The position numbers and the translations under genes were made by a program. A DNA stretch of 64,000 nt, from positions 3,038,001 to 3,102,000 of the forward strand of contig NW_024468912.1 in the NCBI RefSeq assembly GCF_011745365.1, given 5' to 3'. This stretch comes from Cryphonectria parasitica EP155 (Eukaryota; Ascomycota; Sordariomycetes; Diaporthales; Cryphonectriaceae). The stretch's first letter is position 1, and each line of letters starts with the position of its first letter. Below the pieces are notes generated by a model that was given only the letters and a program-made list of their open reading frames with translations, ran no database searches and had not been told where the DNA came from. This document shows positions 1-10,237 of the stretch, one piece after another.

Positions 1-2
1 AT

Positions 3-815
3 GGTATGCCGATGGCACAGGCGCGACTTCAAGGAGGAGGCGCCGCAGCCTCGCACCCACCAGCATCCTCACCAATGGTCCAACACAGCACACCTCAGCA
101 CATGTCATCACCCATGGTTGGCGGTGTGACCATGCAGCCATCGGGTTCAGGCATGGGTGCAGGAAGTCCGGCCAGGCCATCGTCAGTGGTTAACCAACCT
201 TCCATGTCAGCACCTATGGCTGTCAGCATGTCTGCACGCGGCAGCCAGCAGAGCCATGCCTCTGGAACGCCGCGCATGCCACATGCCACACCGAATATGG
301 CCCAAGCAACGCCAATCAGCCGAGCACAACAGCTCGCGAATACTCCTCGCATGTCGCAGGCAAGCCCGCCCCCTAACATGATGGCGCCGCAGATGCAACA
401 AATGATAATGAACAACCCGGCCATGGCGCACCTGGCGCAAAACCCCGCCCTGCTGCAACAGCAGGTTCATGCCATGCAGCAACAACAACGCCAAATGCAG
501 CAACACGCGCAGATGATGCAGAACGGTATGCTGAACGGAGCCACTCAACAGCAGCAGACCCTCATGCACCAGAGGTTTATTGCTCAGCAGCAGCAAAAGA
601 TGCGTCAGACGATGGCGCAGAACCCCAACATGGCTCAGAATCCACAGATGCTACAGCAATTGCAGCAACTGAGGGCCATGCAACAGGCGGGCACCAACCA
701 AATGCGCCTCGCTCAGGGTGGCGGTCAAAACATGGTTGGAATGGGCACATTTCCAAACCAACAGATGGCTCTGATGCAGCAGATGCAGCAGCAGCAGCAG
801 CAGATGCAGCAACTC

Positions 816-847
<32 letters not shown>

Positions 848-1304
848 ACAACAGCAGCAGCAACAGCAGCAACAGCAGCAGCAAGGTCACCCCCAGCAGA
901 TGCAGCCTCAGCAAGTGATGGGCCAAGCCGCCCAGCAAATGTCACAGCAGGACATTTTGACGATGCAGCAAGAAGTGGGCGCGATCGCCCAGAGGTTGTA
1001 TGTGCAAAATATCGGCACTCTCCTGCAATCGCGCGGTTGGACCATGGAGAACGCACCCCCAGCGCAAATCGAACAATTCAAGAAGCAGTGTAGATCCAAT
1101 GCTCAGAGTAGATGGGTGCAGGAAAAGCAGCGAAGCGCGGGGCAGGCATCGTTAACGCCGCAGCAGCAGCAGATGCTCCTGCAGAGGCAACGGCAAGCTG
1201 TAGCGATGCAGCAACAGCAACAGCAGCTTATGCAGCAGCAGGCTATGCAGCAGCAGCAACAACAACAACAAGCTATGCAGGGCATGATGCCGCAGGGCAT
1301 GTAG
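3..1304 (+). CDS. Glutamine-rich protein, C-terminal part (partial at window start)
   Basis: The reading frame is open from the window edge to a TAG at 1302-1304, so only the C-terminal ~433 residues are seen; the ATG at 6 need not be the true start. The protein is dominated by Gln, Met, Ala and Pro, with long polyGln blocks around 780-885 and 1160-1280. Between them lies one non-repetitive segment, about 960-1130 (residues QEVGAIAQRLYVQNIGTLL and on to KQCRSNAQSRWVQEKQR), which looks like a short helical, possibly folded region. Such proteins are usually nuclear transcription coregulators; the C-terminal part of a SAGA subunit such as Spt20 is one candidate, but no diagnostic domain is in view, so this is inference. 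No in-frame intron is evident. CAG/CAA mixing suggests a maintained coding polyGln tract. Confidence 0.75.
775..886 (+). repeat. CAG/CAA polyglutamine tract
   Basis: An interrupted CAG/CAA repeat that encodes mostly Gln with single Met, Leu and His breaks, inside the partial Q-rich gene. A second, shorter tract lies at about 1200-1280. Confidence 0.85.
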
Positions 1305-2547
1305 TGCTACACTTGCGCCATCGTGGAAGGGGTTTCGGGAGGGGGGTTTTAAAAGCAGGAGACAACTAACAACAGTTGGCAGCTGGATATTCGTGGCTTG
1401 TGCTATATATTTCTATTGGCATAGACGAAGGTACAAGAGACTATGTGACACACTGCGTCTGGCTAGCTGCAACAAGATGTCAGGCTCATTGAAGGCATGC
1501 GCGTCTCGAGTTGATTTTGACCGTTGCGGATTCGATCTCATTGAACGAGCTGCCGAAGCTCGACGAGCGCCAGAAAGTCCTGCACCAGCCACGAGCGCGA
1601 TATACGACATTCTTCACTTTACCATTGCAAATATTAATGCTTTGGAGCCTGGGACACGTGACAGAACGGGGCACAGGTCGGCGTTCCGAAGGAAAGGGGT
1701 GTGAGAGAGGCTTCTCAGTCAAGCATCGATTGGCAAAAAAAAAAACAAAAAAAAAACCCTTGCATCGAGTCTTGAGTTTACACTGTATTGCGGTTTTCAT
1801 TCTACAAGGTCTTTATACCCCCAGAGTCTTTGCGCGGTCCGAAGTTTCTATCTTGATCGTTTGCGGATACAGCGTTACTACAACCAAAACTTGGTCACGG
1901 AGGCGCCTCTTGTGCGCAGAAATGTGAAGGTTCTTGCCTTTTGAGAGACTCGTTGCTAGGAGGCAGTAGCGATGGCGGGAAACGGTGGTTTGGGATGGAT
2001 TCTGCTTGGATCCTTTGTGTGCTTTTGCAGCGTCTGTTATTGGGATCTTTTAGCATCAGGGGGTGGCTCTGCGCGCAACTTTTTGCTCCTCATGATACTG
2101 TGCGTTCCGTCGAGATTTTCCCCTAGGAAATTGAATCAACGAATGTATTGAAAGACTGACTCGTGTGCTTCTTATGACAAAGTGGGGAAAAGAAGGGTTG
2201 GTCGGGGGCGTGAAGAAGCGCAAGAAAGGGGTCTATGAGACAACATGTCGATGGGGTTACTCGGCCGCCTCTCTTGGTAATCCACTGCAGGTAGTTTTGC
2301 CCGGTGAGTGGACGCGGCGCGCACCGCAGGTCTTCTTCACACCGTCGATTAATGTTTCTTTTTCCACACGTTAAGTCTGCTAGCGTTCTGAAAACTACCT
2401 TTGCATAGTTTGGTTGAGAAAATCAAGTCGAGAAAATATAAAAATAAAGAATCTACACACTACTTATTGACCTCCTCTCCAGTTCTGGCCAGGGTCGTGG
2501 CACGTCAATCAACATCAGACACACGAATATAAAATACGATATTCAAC
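1305..2547. other. Intergenic region, Q-rich gene to 2EXR gene
   Basis: No supportable gene. It should contain the 3' UTR of the upstream gene and the promoter of the 2EXR gene. An interrupted A-run (about 1735-1757) and a TATA-like TATAAAAAT at 2437-2445, about 105 bp upstream of the next ATG, are the only notable signals. The short ORFs have skewed, non-protein-like composition. Confidence 0.6.
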
Positions 2548-4075
2548 ATGGAGGAGCCGAGGGAGGCTGATACTGCAAACGACATCATTACTCGAGCACT
2601 CGAGTGTATGACCTTTCAAGGCCAGTCTGCTAAGGCCCAAGTCAACCAAGGTGAGAAAAGCACAGTTTCTCACCACCTGCAAGATCAAGAGAGAGAGAGA
2701 GAAAGAAGTTAACACTTGCAAAGCAGAACAAGACCAAGGAATCACAAGAGTCATCTCGACAGACTTATCAAGGGAGGCAAGCAGATTATCATCATCATCA
2801 TCATCATCACTACTCGCCACCCGATCGTTTCCCCAGTTCGTCAACCTGCCCTACGAGATCCGGGCAGCAATCTGGGAACAATGCATCCCGCGCCGTATCA
2901 TAGAACCCTGGCACGACCTGGGCCCAGGAGACAATCCATTCCCTCGCGGCTACCCGGTCATCGCGCAGGTGTGTCGCGAGGCTCACGAGGTGGTGAGTCT
3001 CCACGGCGCCTGGATCGGCGCCACTCGCTTTGACCGGCGCAAATGGTACCTCGACAGATCGTGGCGGCAGAGGTCGCCGGTGTGGCACAACAAGAAGACG
3101 GACCTGGTGCGTCTGGGCATGTGCATTACCTTTGGCCTCCTTGACTTTGACCACGACGACAGCCGGTCTTCTCTTTTCTCTGCTTCCTCTTCTTCTTTTG
3201 GGGCCGGTGGTGGGAACGAGATCATCGCCATGGCACGGGCGGATCCAGATGTGCCTCTCCTCGTCTCGGCCAACATCATCTCCAACCTCACACGCACGCG
3301 CGTGGTGTCTCCTCGTGGGCAGCGAGAACGGCCAATCGCAAGGCTCATCTATGAGGACTTTCTCAGGCGGAGGGAGCACGTCTTTATCGAGGTGGGCAGC
3401 TTTACGGTGACGGATCGTGACGCTGTCTCTCTGGACCGCCTGATGCGCTCGGGCATGTTTGGCCTCGAGCTCCAGTCGCAGCAGCAGGGAGGACGTGCGG
3501 TAGCGGTATCTTGTCAACAGCCTGCAGGGACGCAGCAGTACACAGAGAACGACGACGACGACCACCACCACCACCACCACCACCACCACCACCACCAATG
3601 TAGGCCTGCAAAAATTACGACTACTCCTCGCCCTCCTCGCCCTCAGCCCTCGCGCTACTACGAGGCTGAACCTGCGATCGTCGACATCAAGGACACAACG
3701 ACCCTCTTTAGATACGCTCGAGCTGCCGTCCCAGACCAGGACTCCCTGGCGCGTCTCAGGGACATGGACGAGCGGTTCGGCAGCGGGCAGCTGGACGGCG
3801 AGGCCGCCTTTGACGCGTGCTGGCGGGTCCTGAGGAGTGTGCCCTGCGGCGGTGTCGCCTCTACAATCACGTCCCCGGTCGACTTCCTCATGGTGCTTGT
3901 GGATGTCTTGTGCAACGCGGCTGGGCACGAGGTGGACTGGGAGGAGGACTGCCCTGTGCTGGACGAGGAGGGTCGGCTGAACGAGGAGCATGATCTGGTT
4001 CGGCTGATGGGGCTGTCGCTGCCCAGGTTCACCCCGGTGGTCTCGTTTGAGGTGGATCAGCGGTGCTTTGGTTAA
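2548..4075 (+). CDS. 2EXR-domain (F-box-like) protein
   Basis: Two exons: 2548-2650 and 2724-4075, 484 aa. The first exon starts at ATG 2548 in context CAACATGG. The intron begins GTGAGA, has a TTAAC branch-like site at about 2709 and ends at AAG 2723; an acceptor 3 nt later (CAG 2726) keeps the same frame. Without splicing, the main frame has no ATG near its beginning and the upstream ATG frame stops at 2710, so the intron joins them. Residues ~70-100 (FPQFVNLPYEIRAAIWEQ, then VIAQVCREAHEVV) are the start of a 2EXR domain, a lineage-expanded Pezizomycotina family of unknown function with F-box-like features. A Ser tract precedes it, and an Asp4-His12 tract lies near residues 310-326. The role is unknown; adaptor activity would be a guess. 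Confidence 0.85.
3558..3597 (+). repeat. (ACC/CAC)n tract encoding polyhistidine
   Basis: A trinucleotide repeat read in frame as a run of about twelve His after four Asp codons, in the 2EXR gene. It begins right after a GAC repeat. Confidence 0.9.
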
Positions 4076-5073
4076 CTGATTGGTATATGAACTCGAAGAA
4101 AGGCGCGTTTGGGGAATTTTCGGGGGGGAGTCGTGCCATACTGAAGATGCAGAGGAGCACACAAGGAAAATGTGAGACATACTCGGAATTTGATCAGGCC
4201 TTAATTGTGTTCTCTCCGCCTCGATGAAATCTCAGAACATCCAGCTAGGGGAGCATCTGCGTGGCACCTGGAGCGCACTGCCCACAAAGTACGCTTCTTT
4301 GCCATCTCCTTCTACTCTCTCCAGGACTTCTTCGCTTCGGGATATATCAAACTCGAATAAATGAACTCCCCGATGATGTAGTGCTGTTGCACAAGGTTCT
4401 GAGACCGTATCCGACTTGTTTCTGACAAGACAAGGCCGCTTACGAGAACTTATAGGCCTCGGTCTCGGCGATCTGTGCCACCACACATTATCCTACCGCC
4501 CCCTCATGCAACCCTATACTGACCCGATACCCTATTGGAACGCAATGCCCCAGAGCCTGCCTGAAAGAGTAACATGTCTCGAAGAAGGGCGAAACATGAG
4601 CAGAGTTATGCATATTAGCGCTGAGTGGCTCCTGTAACATTTCGGTATTTCCATTTATTCTTCTCACCCCATCAGCCTCTTTTCCCCTCTGTCTCACAAC
4701 AACAACAATATTTAAAGACCTATCAAGGGAGAGGCTCTCAGCGGTCGAGGCCACCATGTCGACCATCACCCATCTGAACCTTTTTTTTTTTTTTTTATTA
4801 TCTTGCAAGACATCAGTTCTCTTGGCCCGGGCCATTTTGCGATGCCACCTGCAGAGTATCCGAGGGTAAGCACTTTGGGGGCCAGGACGAGGTCGAAGTA
4901 TAAGTATCGCATCAGTATCAGGACTGGAAAGGCATTTGTGTTTCGACAGACAAAGAGAAGAACAAGACAAGAATCACAGTAAAAGAAACACTCAGAGAAT
5001 AACTACAAGGCCCAAACCAAACCACTGCAGATCATCATCCAAAATTACCCAAAACCGACTATACATCATCAAG
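4076..5073. other. Intergenic region, 2EXR gene to secreted-protein gene
   Basis: No gene seen. There is a pure T-run at about 4779-4797. The last ~130 bp before ATG 5074 are A/C-rich, as in fungal 5' leaders. Short ORFs here look like chance. Confidence 0.55.
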
Positions 5074-5575
5074 ATGTCGTTCTCCAAGACGCTCCTCGTT
5101 TCCCTCCTGCTCGCCGCGTCCAGCACCGTCCTGGCGAGCCCCGCCATGCTGGAATCTCGTGGCATCCAGGTTGGCTACGGCCAGCAGATCCAGACCTCGG
5201 ACCAGGCGAACCACTGGGTCGTCTGGATCGAGGGCCAGTCGGCGTGCCCAGCGACGCAGACCCTCAGCGGGCTGAATACCAGTCCCTGCAACCAGGTCTT
5301 CACCCTCGCCGGCGGGACCTACCAACTCACCAACTGTAACGGGTACGTTTGAACTGATGTAATTTTTTGACTCCTTTTTTTTCTTCTCTTCCTTTTGTTG
5401 GTTGGAGCGGTTGGCTGACTTGAAGGGTTTCCCTTTCACCATCTGCAGAAACAATGAGCCCCAGGCGGTTGCGGATCAGGATGGGAATTATATTCATACC
5501 TGTACTCTTAACCATGACAAGATTAACTGCCACCATGGCGAGCATGATATTGTCAAGCATGGGAAATGCACTTGA
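5074..5575 (+). CDS. Small secreted cysteine-rich protein
   Basis: Two exons: 5074-5342 and 5449-5575, 131 aa. The intron is 106 nt with donor GTACGT, a CTGAC branch site at about 5414 and acceptor CAG. Splicing is needed because the first exon runs into TGA ten nucleotides into the intron. Residues 1-21 form a clear signal peptide (MSFSKTLLVSLLLAASSTVLA). The mature part has six Cys (in SACPA, SPCNQ, TNCNG, HTCTL, INCHH and the terminal KCT), an even number consistent with three disulfides, and a His-rich C-terminal third. No transmembrane or GPI signal. No known family is recognised. Size, secretion and Cys content fit the loose class of fungal small secreted proteins, some of which are effectors; that role is inference only. 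Confidence 0.82.
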
Positions 5576-6574
5576 GTAGCTCGGGACTGATGACGAGGGG
5601 TCAGGGGGATCAGGCATGTGGAGTATTTACATCTTGGTGAAGTTCAGAAATTGTCGAGGGTCGCGATAGGATACACGCAGGACGTGATATCATATTCAAG
5701 CTTATTTCTCATGTCTGATACCGAATGGAGACTTATACACAGATCCAAGTGTCACAGATGCCATGCTGATAATGAGGTTCCCATCGTGAAGAGCATAAGT
5801 ACTGCCCTTGATCCCAGGTCGGTGTGACGTCTCTGGCAGCTAGGCCACGGAATGAGTGAATGAGTGGCCGTCAGTGCAAGCAGTACCCATATGGATCCAT
5901 TGGAAGGGCCCGTCAGCAACTTGTGCTGCTAGGAGAACAACATTTATAAAAGAATGTCAAGTTTTGGTAGGTCTGTTGGTGGTTTTTTCTTTTCTTTTTT
6001 TTCTTCTTTCTTTTTTGGTGCCCAGCGTTTGGCAGGTTTAGTTGCCGAATATCTAGTGATGACACTGATGAGGAAGGTGCATCTATCTGCACTGCGCACT
6101 TGGGTACGTATAGTAGACACGAGGTCATTGCTGTCTAGGGTCATTACATAAGCAAGGCCTTGCCTAGGAATTCCGTCGACCGGGGCCGCCTGCAGTGGTC
6201 TGGTGACGCAGCCAAACTCCGAGAGGTCCTACTAACTGACTAAACTGTAACGCGAGCTCATCAGATTATCATTGCCTCGTGAACTTGTATGCTGACCCCA
6301 TACAATCGACGACGTTAAGCTGGCTGACGACCTCTTGCTCCTCCATTGACGCCGAGCTCTCTCAACCTTCTGATTCTTTTTTTTTTTTTTGGCTCGAAGC
6401 TGCAAGAATCGACCTTCGTTCATTACACCCCACCTCGATCTTCTCTTCTGCTCTTCGTCCCGGCATATTCATCCGCGCCCATTCGAGCCCGTCGACTCTT
6501 CCGATCCGCCGCCCCGAAGGGCATTGCATCCCATCGCACTCGGATTCCATCACAATCTACTCACAACAACAGCG
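5576..6574. other. Intergenic region upstream of ATG27
   Basis: No gene seen. It contains T-rich tracts (about 5983-6016 and 6378-6390) and a pyrimidine-rich leader before ATG 6575, typical of a fungal promoter. Confidence 0.55.
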
Positions 6575-7597
6575 ATGAAGCTATCACCAACCAAATCGTC
6601 GGCCGCCGAGCCCGCCGCCGTGCTACTCTCCCTCGCCCTCCTCCTTACACCATCCTCGGCCATGTTTTGGTGCAATCAAGTCCAGGTGGACGGTCAGAGA
6701 TGGAACTTCGAAGCTCTGGCTGGGCCCCATTCGGTCGTCACCTGGCAGGAGCAACAGCCTTTCCAATTCGTCAACACCACATATACCTTGGATCTCTGCG
6801 CACCGCTGAAAAAAGAGGGACCGGCTGACGAGAGCTGTCCCAACGGTGCAAGAGGTTAGTTCTGCTTGTTCTCCCCCCCTTCCCACCACGCCTGGCATCT
6901 CAAAACCCTATCATCTACTCTTCTCTTGAAAAAGCTCCATAAACTGACTCATATCGGGAATCTTTTTTTTTGTTTTGCAGTATGCGGAATCAAACGCGGC
7001 AAGCGCACCGACGAGACAGAGTACAAGGTGATCGACGTCATGTCCATCGCCGGCGACCTGCAGAACCGCGGCGTGTCCAAGGGCCTCGATGTCACGGCCA
7101 CACGGCTCAAGACGTCCGACTCGACCTCTGACTCCAAGAAGCAGGGCGTGCGCATCCGCATGCACGGCGGCCGGCACCCGCTGCAGTCGGGCGGCCGGGA
7201 GCAGCGGGCCATCGTGGAGATGCTGTGCGACCCAGACAAGACGGGCAAGGAGGGCGAGTGGGACACTGCCAAGGACGGATACGAGCAGGTGCCTGTCGCG
7301 ACCGACCCGGAAAATGCTGCACGGCTGCGGCGGCGGGATGAGGGCGACGAGGGCGACAATGATGATGATGATGATGATGATGATGTGGGCGACGGGGTCG
7401 AAACGTCAGAACGTCAACTGCTGAAGCCGGATGCAGCCCTAATCTTTGACAGCTACGGCCCGCTGGCAGACGACGGAAATGTCGACGTGCTGCGGTTGAC
7501 GTGGCATACCAAACTTGCGTGTGAGGACCACGAGGAGGAAGGAGGCTCGGGCAAGAGCGGGCACTGGGGCTTTTTCACCTGGCTGGTTATCCTGTAC

Positions 7598-7645
<48 letters not shown>

Positions 7646-7922
7646 CTCTCTGGCTTCCCCCCTCTCTCATCCCTAGTCTTGCACTTCTCGGATCAACCAG
7701 CCCTTGGTTCTAACTTTGGTGCACAGCGTATTCCTGGGAACGGCATCGTACCTAATCTTTGGCTCGTGGCTCAACTACAACCGCTACGGTGCTCGGGGCT
7801 GGGACTTGTTGCCACACGGCGACACTCTCCGAGATATCCCTTATCTGCTCAAAGACTGGACTAGAAGGGTTCTGAACACTGTACAAGGAACCGGCTCTAG
7901 GGGAGGCTACTCGGCTGTATGA
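6575..7922 (+). CDS. ATG27: Autophagy-related protein 27 (type I membrane protein)
   Basis: Three exons: 6575-6854, 6981-7593 and 7727-7922, 362 aa. Both introns have CTGAC/CTAAC branch sites, and the junctions restore VCGIKRGKR and WLVILVFLGTAS. Atg27 is a single-pass membrane protein that helps Atg9 traffic to the phagophore assembly site. An N-terminal signal peptide ends near residue 29. The luminal part has paired Cys (FWCNQ, LDLCAP, ESCPN, VCGIK, EMLCDP, LACEDH) as in mannose-6-phosphate-receptor-homology domains. One TM helix lies at about residues 290-312, with a short cytosolic tail. The protein ends exactly in YSAV, the C-terminal tyrosine sorting motif known for yeast Atg27. Odd: the luminal region carries an Asp-rich insertion from a GAT repeat. 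Confidence 0.95.
7361..7385 (+). repeat. (GAT)n tract encoding polyaspartate in ATG27
   Basis: An eight-unit trinucleotide repeat read as Asp, extending an acidic luminal loop. Confidence 0.9.
7599..7641 (+). repeat. (TC)n microsatellite in ATG27 intron 2
   Basis: About 21 TC units starting five bases after the donor GT, filling the first third of the 133-nt intron 7594-7726. Confidence 0.95.
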
Positions 7923-8729
7923 AGGAGGTAGAGGAAATGGAGGGGGGGGGGGTGATGGAAGTGTCTGTCTGATAACTGATGGTCATGATGGAGGTATGGA
8001 GATAGAATATATCTCTTTGGTCTTTTCAGGATTTGAGCTGGGCTTATTGTTGGCATGATTGGGCGAAGGTTGTCTTGTCATTCTTTTCTTCTCCTTTCCA
8101 TGAGGCGTTGAGAATTCTGCCGTCTGTGATGGCACGAAATGCATCCATTGCACCGTGTATTGCTGCTGTAGTCATGAGCTTCCCATTGTAATTGGCATCA
8201 TTCTTTTTTCTCTGCCATGTAATCATACTGTGAGAGCGCCAGGAGCGCTGCTTGACTGATAAAAAGAAAAAGAAAAAAGGGCGACGACTGTAATGAAGCT
8301 CGTCCACACTCAAGTATTTATTCACAACTTGACTGGCTGATACCAGGAAGAAGGGCAAGTGCGAGAAAGATATACTATGGACTTACATGCGAATCCTCAC
8401 TTATAAATTCAATGAATAAATGACGGACATTTATTTCCATAGTAAAAATAATTGAATTTCCAGGGCTGGTTGTTACACTTCTGTGGCTGTTTGGCTGTCT
8501 TTTTGCTCCTGACCGAGTAATCAACTAAATGCCGAGGTACGTCTGCACCGGAGTCACCGACCTAAGCAGCATCACCATCATCACCATCCTCAATGACCGA
8601 CCTTTTGATTTCCTATCCAGCAACATCTCAACCTTTGAAAATCGAATTAATATAACAAAATAAAAGAGACTCATCTCTTCTCACAATTACTGTCTACTTT
8701 ATTCCCCTCAAAAGCATATCCTCACTGCA
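7923..8729. other. Intergenic region, ATG27 to crotonase gene
   Basis: No gene seen. A G-run lies at about 7944-7953. An A/T-rich block just before ATG 8730 (about 8640-8670) probably belongs to the next gene's promoter. Confidence 0.55.
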
Positions 8730-9587
8730 ATGGCAACACCACCCCAACCCCCCGGCGAGAAGACGACGCTCTTCACCGTGCCCGTCCCAGCATGTGACAG
8801 CCACCCAGGCGGCACCGTGACCGTCACCGAGCCTTTACCACAGCACTACCTCGTCACCATCACCTCACCCCCAGACAACCGTCTCACCACAGCCCTGTGC
8901 ACCGCCCTCCTCCGCGCCCTCGACCTGGTCGAGCTGTCGGGCCTGCCGCCGGGCGTCGTGATCACGACTTCGGGCCTCCCCAAGTTCTACTCCAACGGCC
9001 TCGACCTCCCGCACGCCGTGGCGCACGGCGACGCCTACTGGACCGGCTCGCTGTGGAAGCTCTACCGCCGCCTCCTGACCTACCCCATGCCGACCGTCGC
9101 CTGGGTCGGCGGACACGCCTTTGCCGGCGGCCTCATGCTCGCCATGCACCACGACTACCGCGTCATGAACCCCAACCGCGGCTTCGCCTGCCTCAACGAG
9201 CTCGAGTTCGGCGCCCCGCTCAAGCCCGCCATGAGCGCCATCTTCCGCGTCAAGGTCCCCAGCCCCCACGTCTACCGCGAGATGGTCCTCGAGGCGAGGC
9301 GCTTCGGCGGCGCCGAGGCCGCGGCCAAGGGCATCGTGGATGTCGCCGGCGGGTGGGACGAGGTCGTCGCGCTGGTTAAAGACAGGGCGCTGACCACGAG
9401 GGGCAAGACCGGCGTGTACGGCCTGTTGAAGATGGAAATGTACCGCGAGTGTGTGGATCTGCTGGAGAATCATGGCCGGGAGGAGGCCAAGGATCGGGCT
9501 TGGGTTGCGGCTGAGGAGGCGAGGGTGAAGAAGGGAAAGGAGGAGGTGGAGGCGTGGGTGAGGGCGGCGGAGAAGGCGAAGCTGTAG
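8730..9587 (+). CDS. Peroxisomal enoyl-CoA hydratase/isomerase family protein (ECI-like)
   Basis: Intronless, 285 aa, ATG in context GCAATGGC. It has the crotonase fold. The first oxyanion-hole segment is FYSNGLDL (residues 86-93, the SNGLDL form seen in delta3,delta2-enoyl-CoA isomerases) and the second is GGHAFAGGLMLAMHHDYR (127-143). NELEFGAPL (156-164) sits where isomerases place the catalytic Glu. The protein ends in AKL, a match to the PTS1 peroxisomal signal. The family binds acyl-CoA and either hydrates or isomerises enoyl double bonds. Peroxisomal isomerase activity in beta-oxidation of unsaturated fatty acids is the best reading, but the exact substrate cannot be told from sequence. 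Codon use is very GC-rich at third positions, suggesting good expression. Confidence 0.9.
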   Translation: MATPPQPPGEKTTLFTVPVPACDSHPGGTVTVTEPLPQHYLVTITSPPDNRLTTALCTALLRALDLVELSGLPPGVVITTSGLPKFYSNGLDLPHAVAHGDAYWTGSLWKLYRRLLTYPMPTVAWVGGHAFAGGLMLAMHHDYRVMNPNRGFACLNELEFGAPLKPAMSAIFRVKVPSPHVYREMVLEARRFGGAEAAAKGIVDVAGGWDEVVALVKDRALTTRGKTGVYGLLKMEMYRECVDLLENHGREEAKDRAWVAAEEARVKKGKEEVEAWVRAAEKAKL

Positions 9588-10237
9588 GAGGGGTTGTTGT
9601 AGAGTATGAATGGTTCCATCTATAAGATGAAACTGAAGAAAGAGAGATAGAGGGATGCAAATCCATGTGGCAAGGAAGATTGGGACTAGATGAAGTATCA
9701 GAAGTCTTAATTGTTGCTACCTTGTACTCAATTCTTCGTCTACAAAATTACACACTGGTAGTCATCATCGCCCTTATACCCTTCCATCAGACAGACGTCA
9801 CAGATAGCATTTCCTGGCGGTCTTTGTGGTTTGATGGAATTGCTGGTATCATTGGTATCAAATGTCGGTGGCTTTTCTTTTTTTGGGAGACCTTTTTGCC
9901 TGACCTGCTCATCAACTCCTGATTCCGTTGAGCTCTAGATAAACAAGAGCTGTACCGTCAAAAACCGTCCGTTCTGATGGAACGCCGCATGCGAGCACTG
10001 GAAAGGGAAAGAAAGAAAACATAAAAACAGCCCCTCCTGTGAAGAAGAGAATGACTCCCATGAGGTCCAAATCAATGCAAATCCGGCTCTGAACACCCCT
10101 TCCGGTTGTAATCCGACAAAACCATTCTCAATACGCCATTCTAGCTGTGACCAAGGCATAAAACTGACATAATAAAACAAAAAATGAAAAACTGATGGAC
10201 CATGAGCGTCTTCTTGGTGCTTTGTCAGTCGCTGTTT
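9588..10237. other. Convergent 3' intergenic region (crotonase / KCS1)
   Basis: No gene seen. The flanking genes converge here, so it should contain two 3' UTRs. It is A/T-richer than the coding parts. Confidence 0.55.

Noticed and set aside
2810..4180. 456-codon minus-strand frame opposite the 2EXR gene
   Set aside because: It is a shadow of the GC-rich coding strand; the plus-strand product carries the conserved 2EXR segment.
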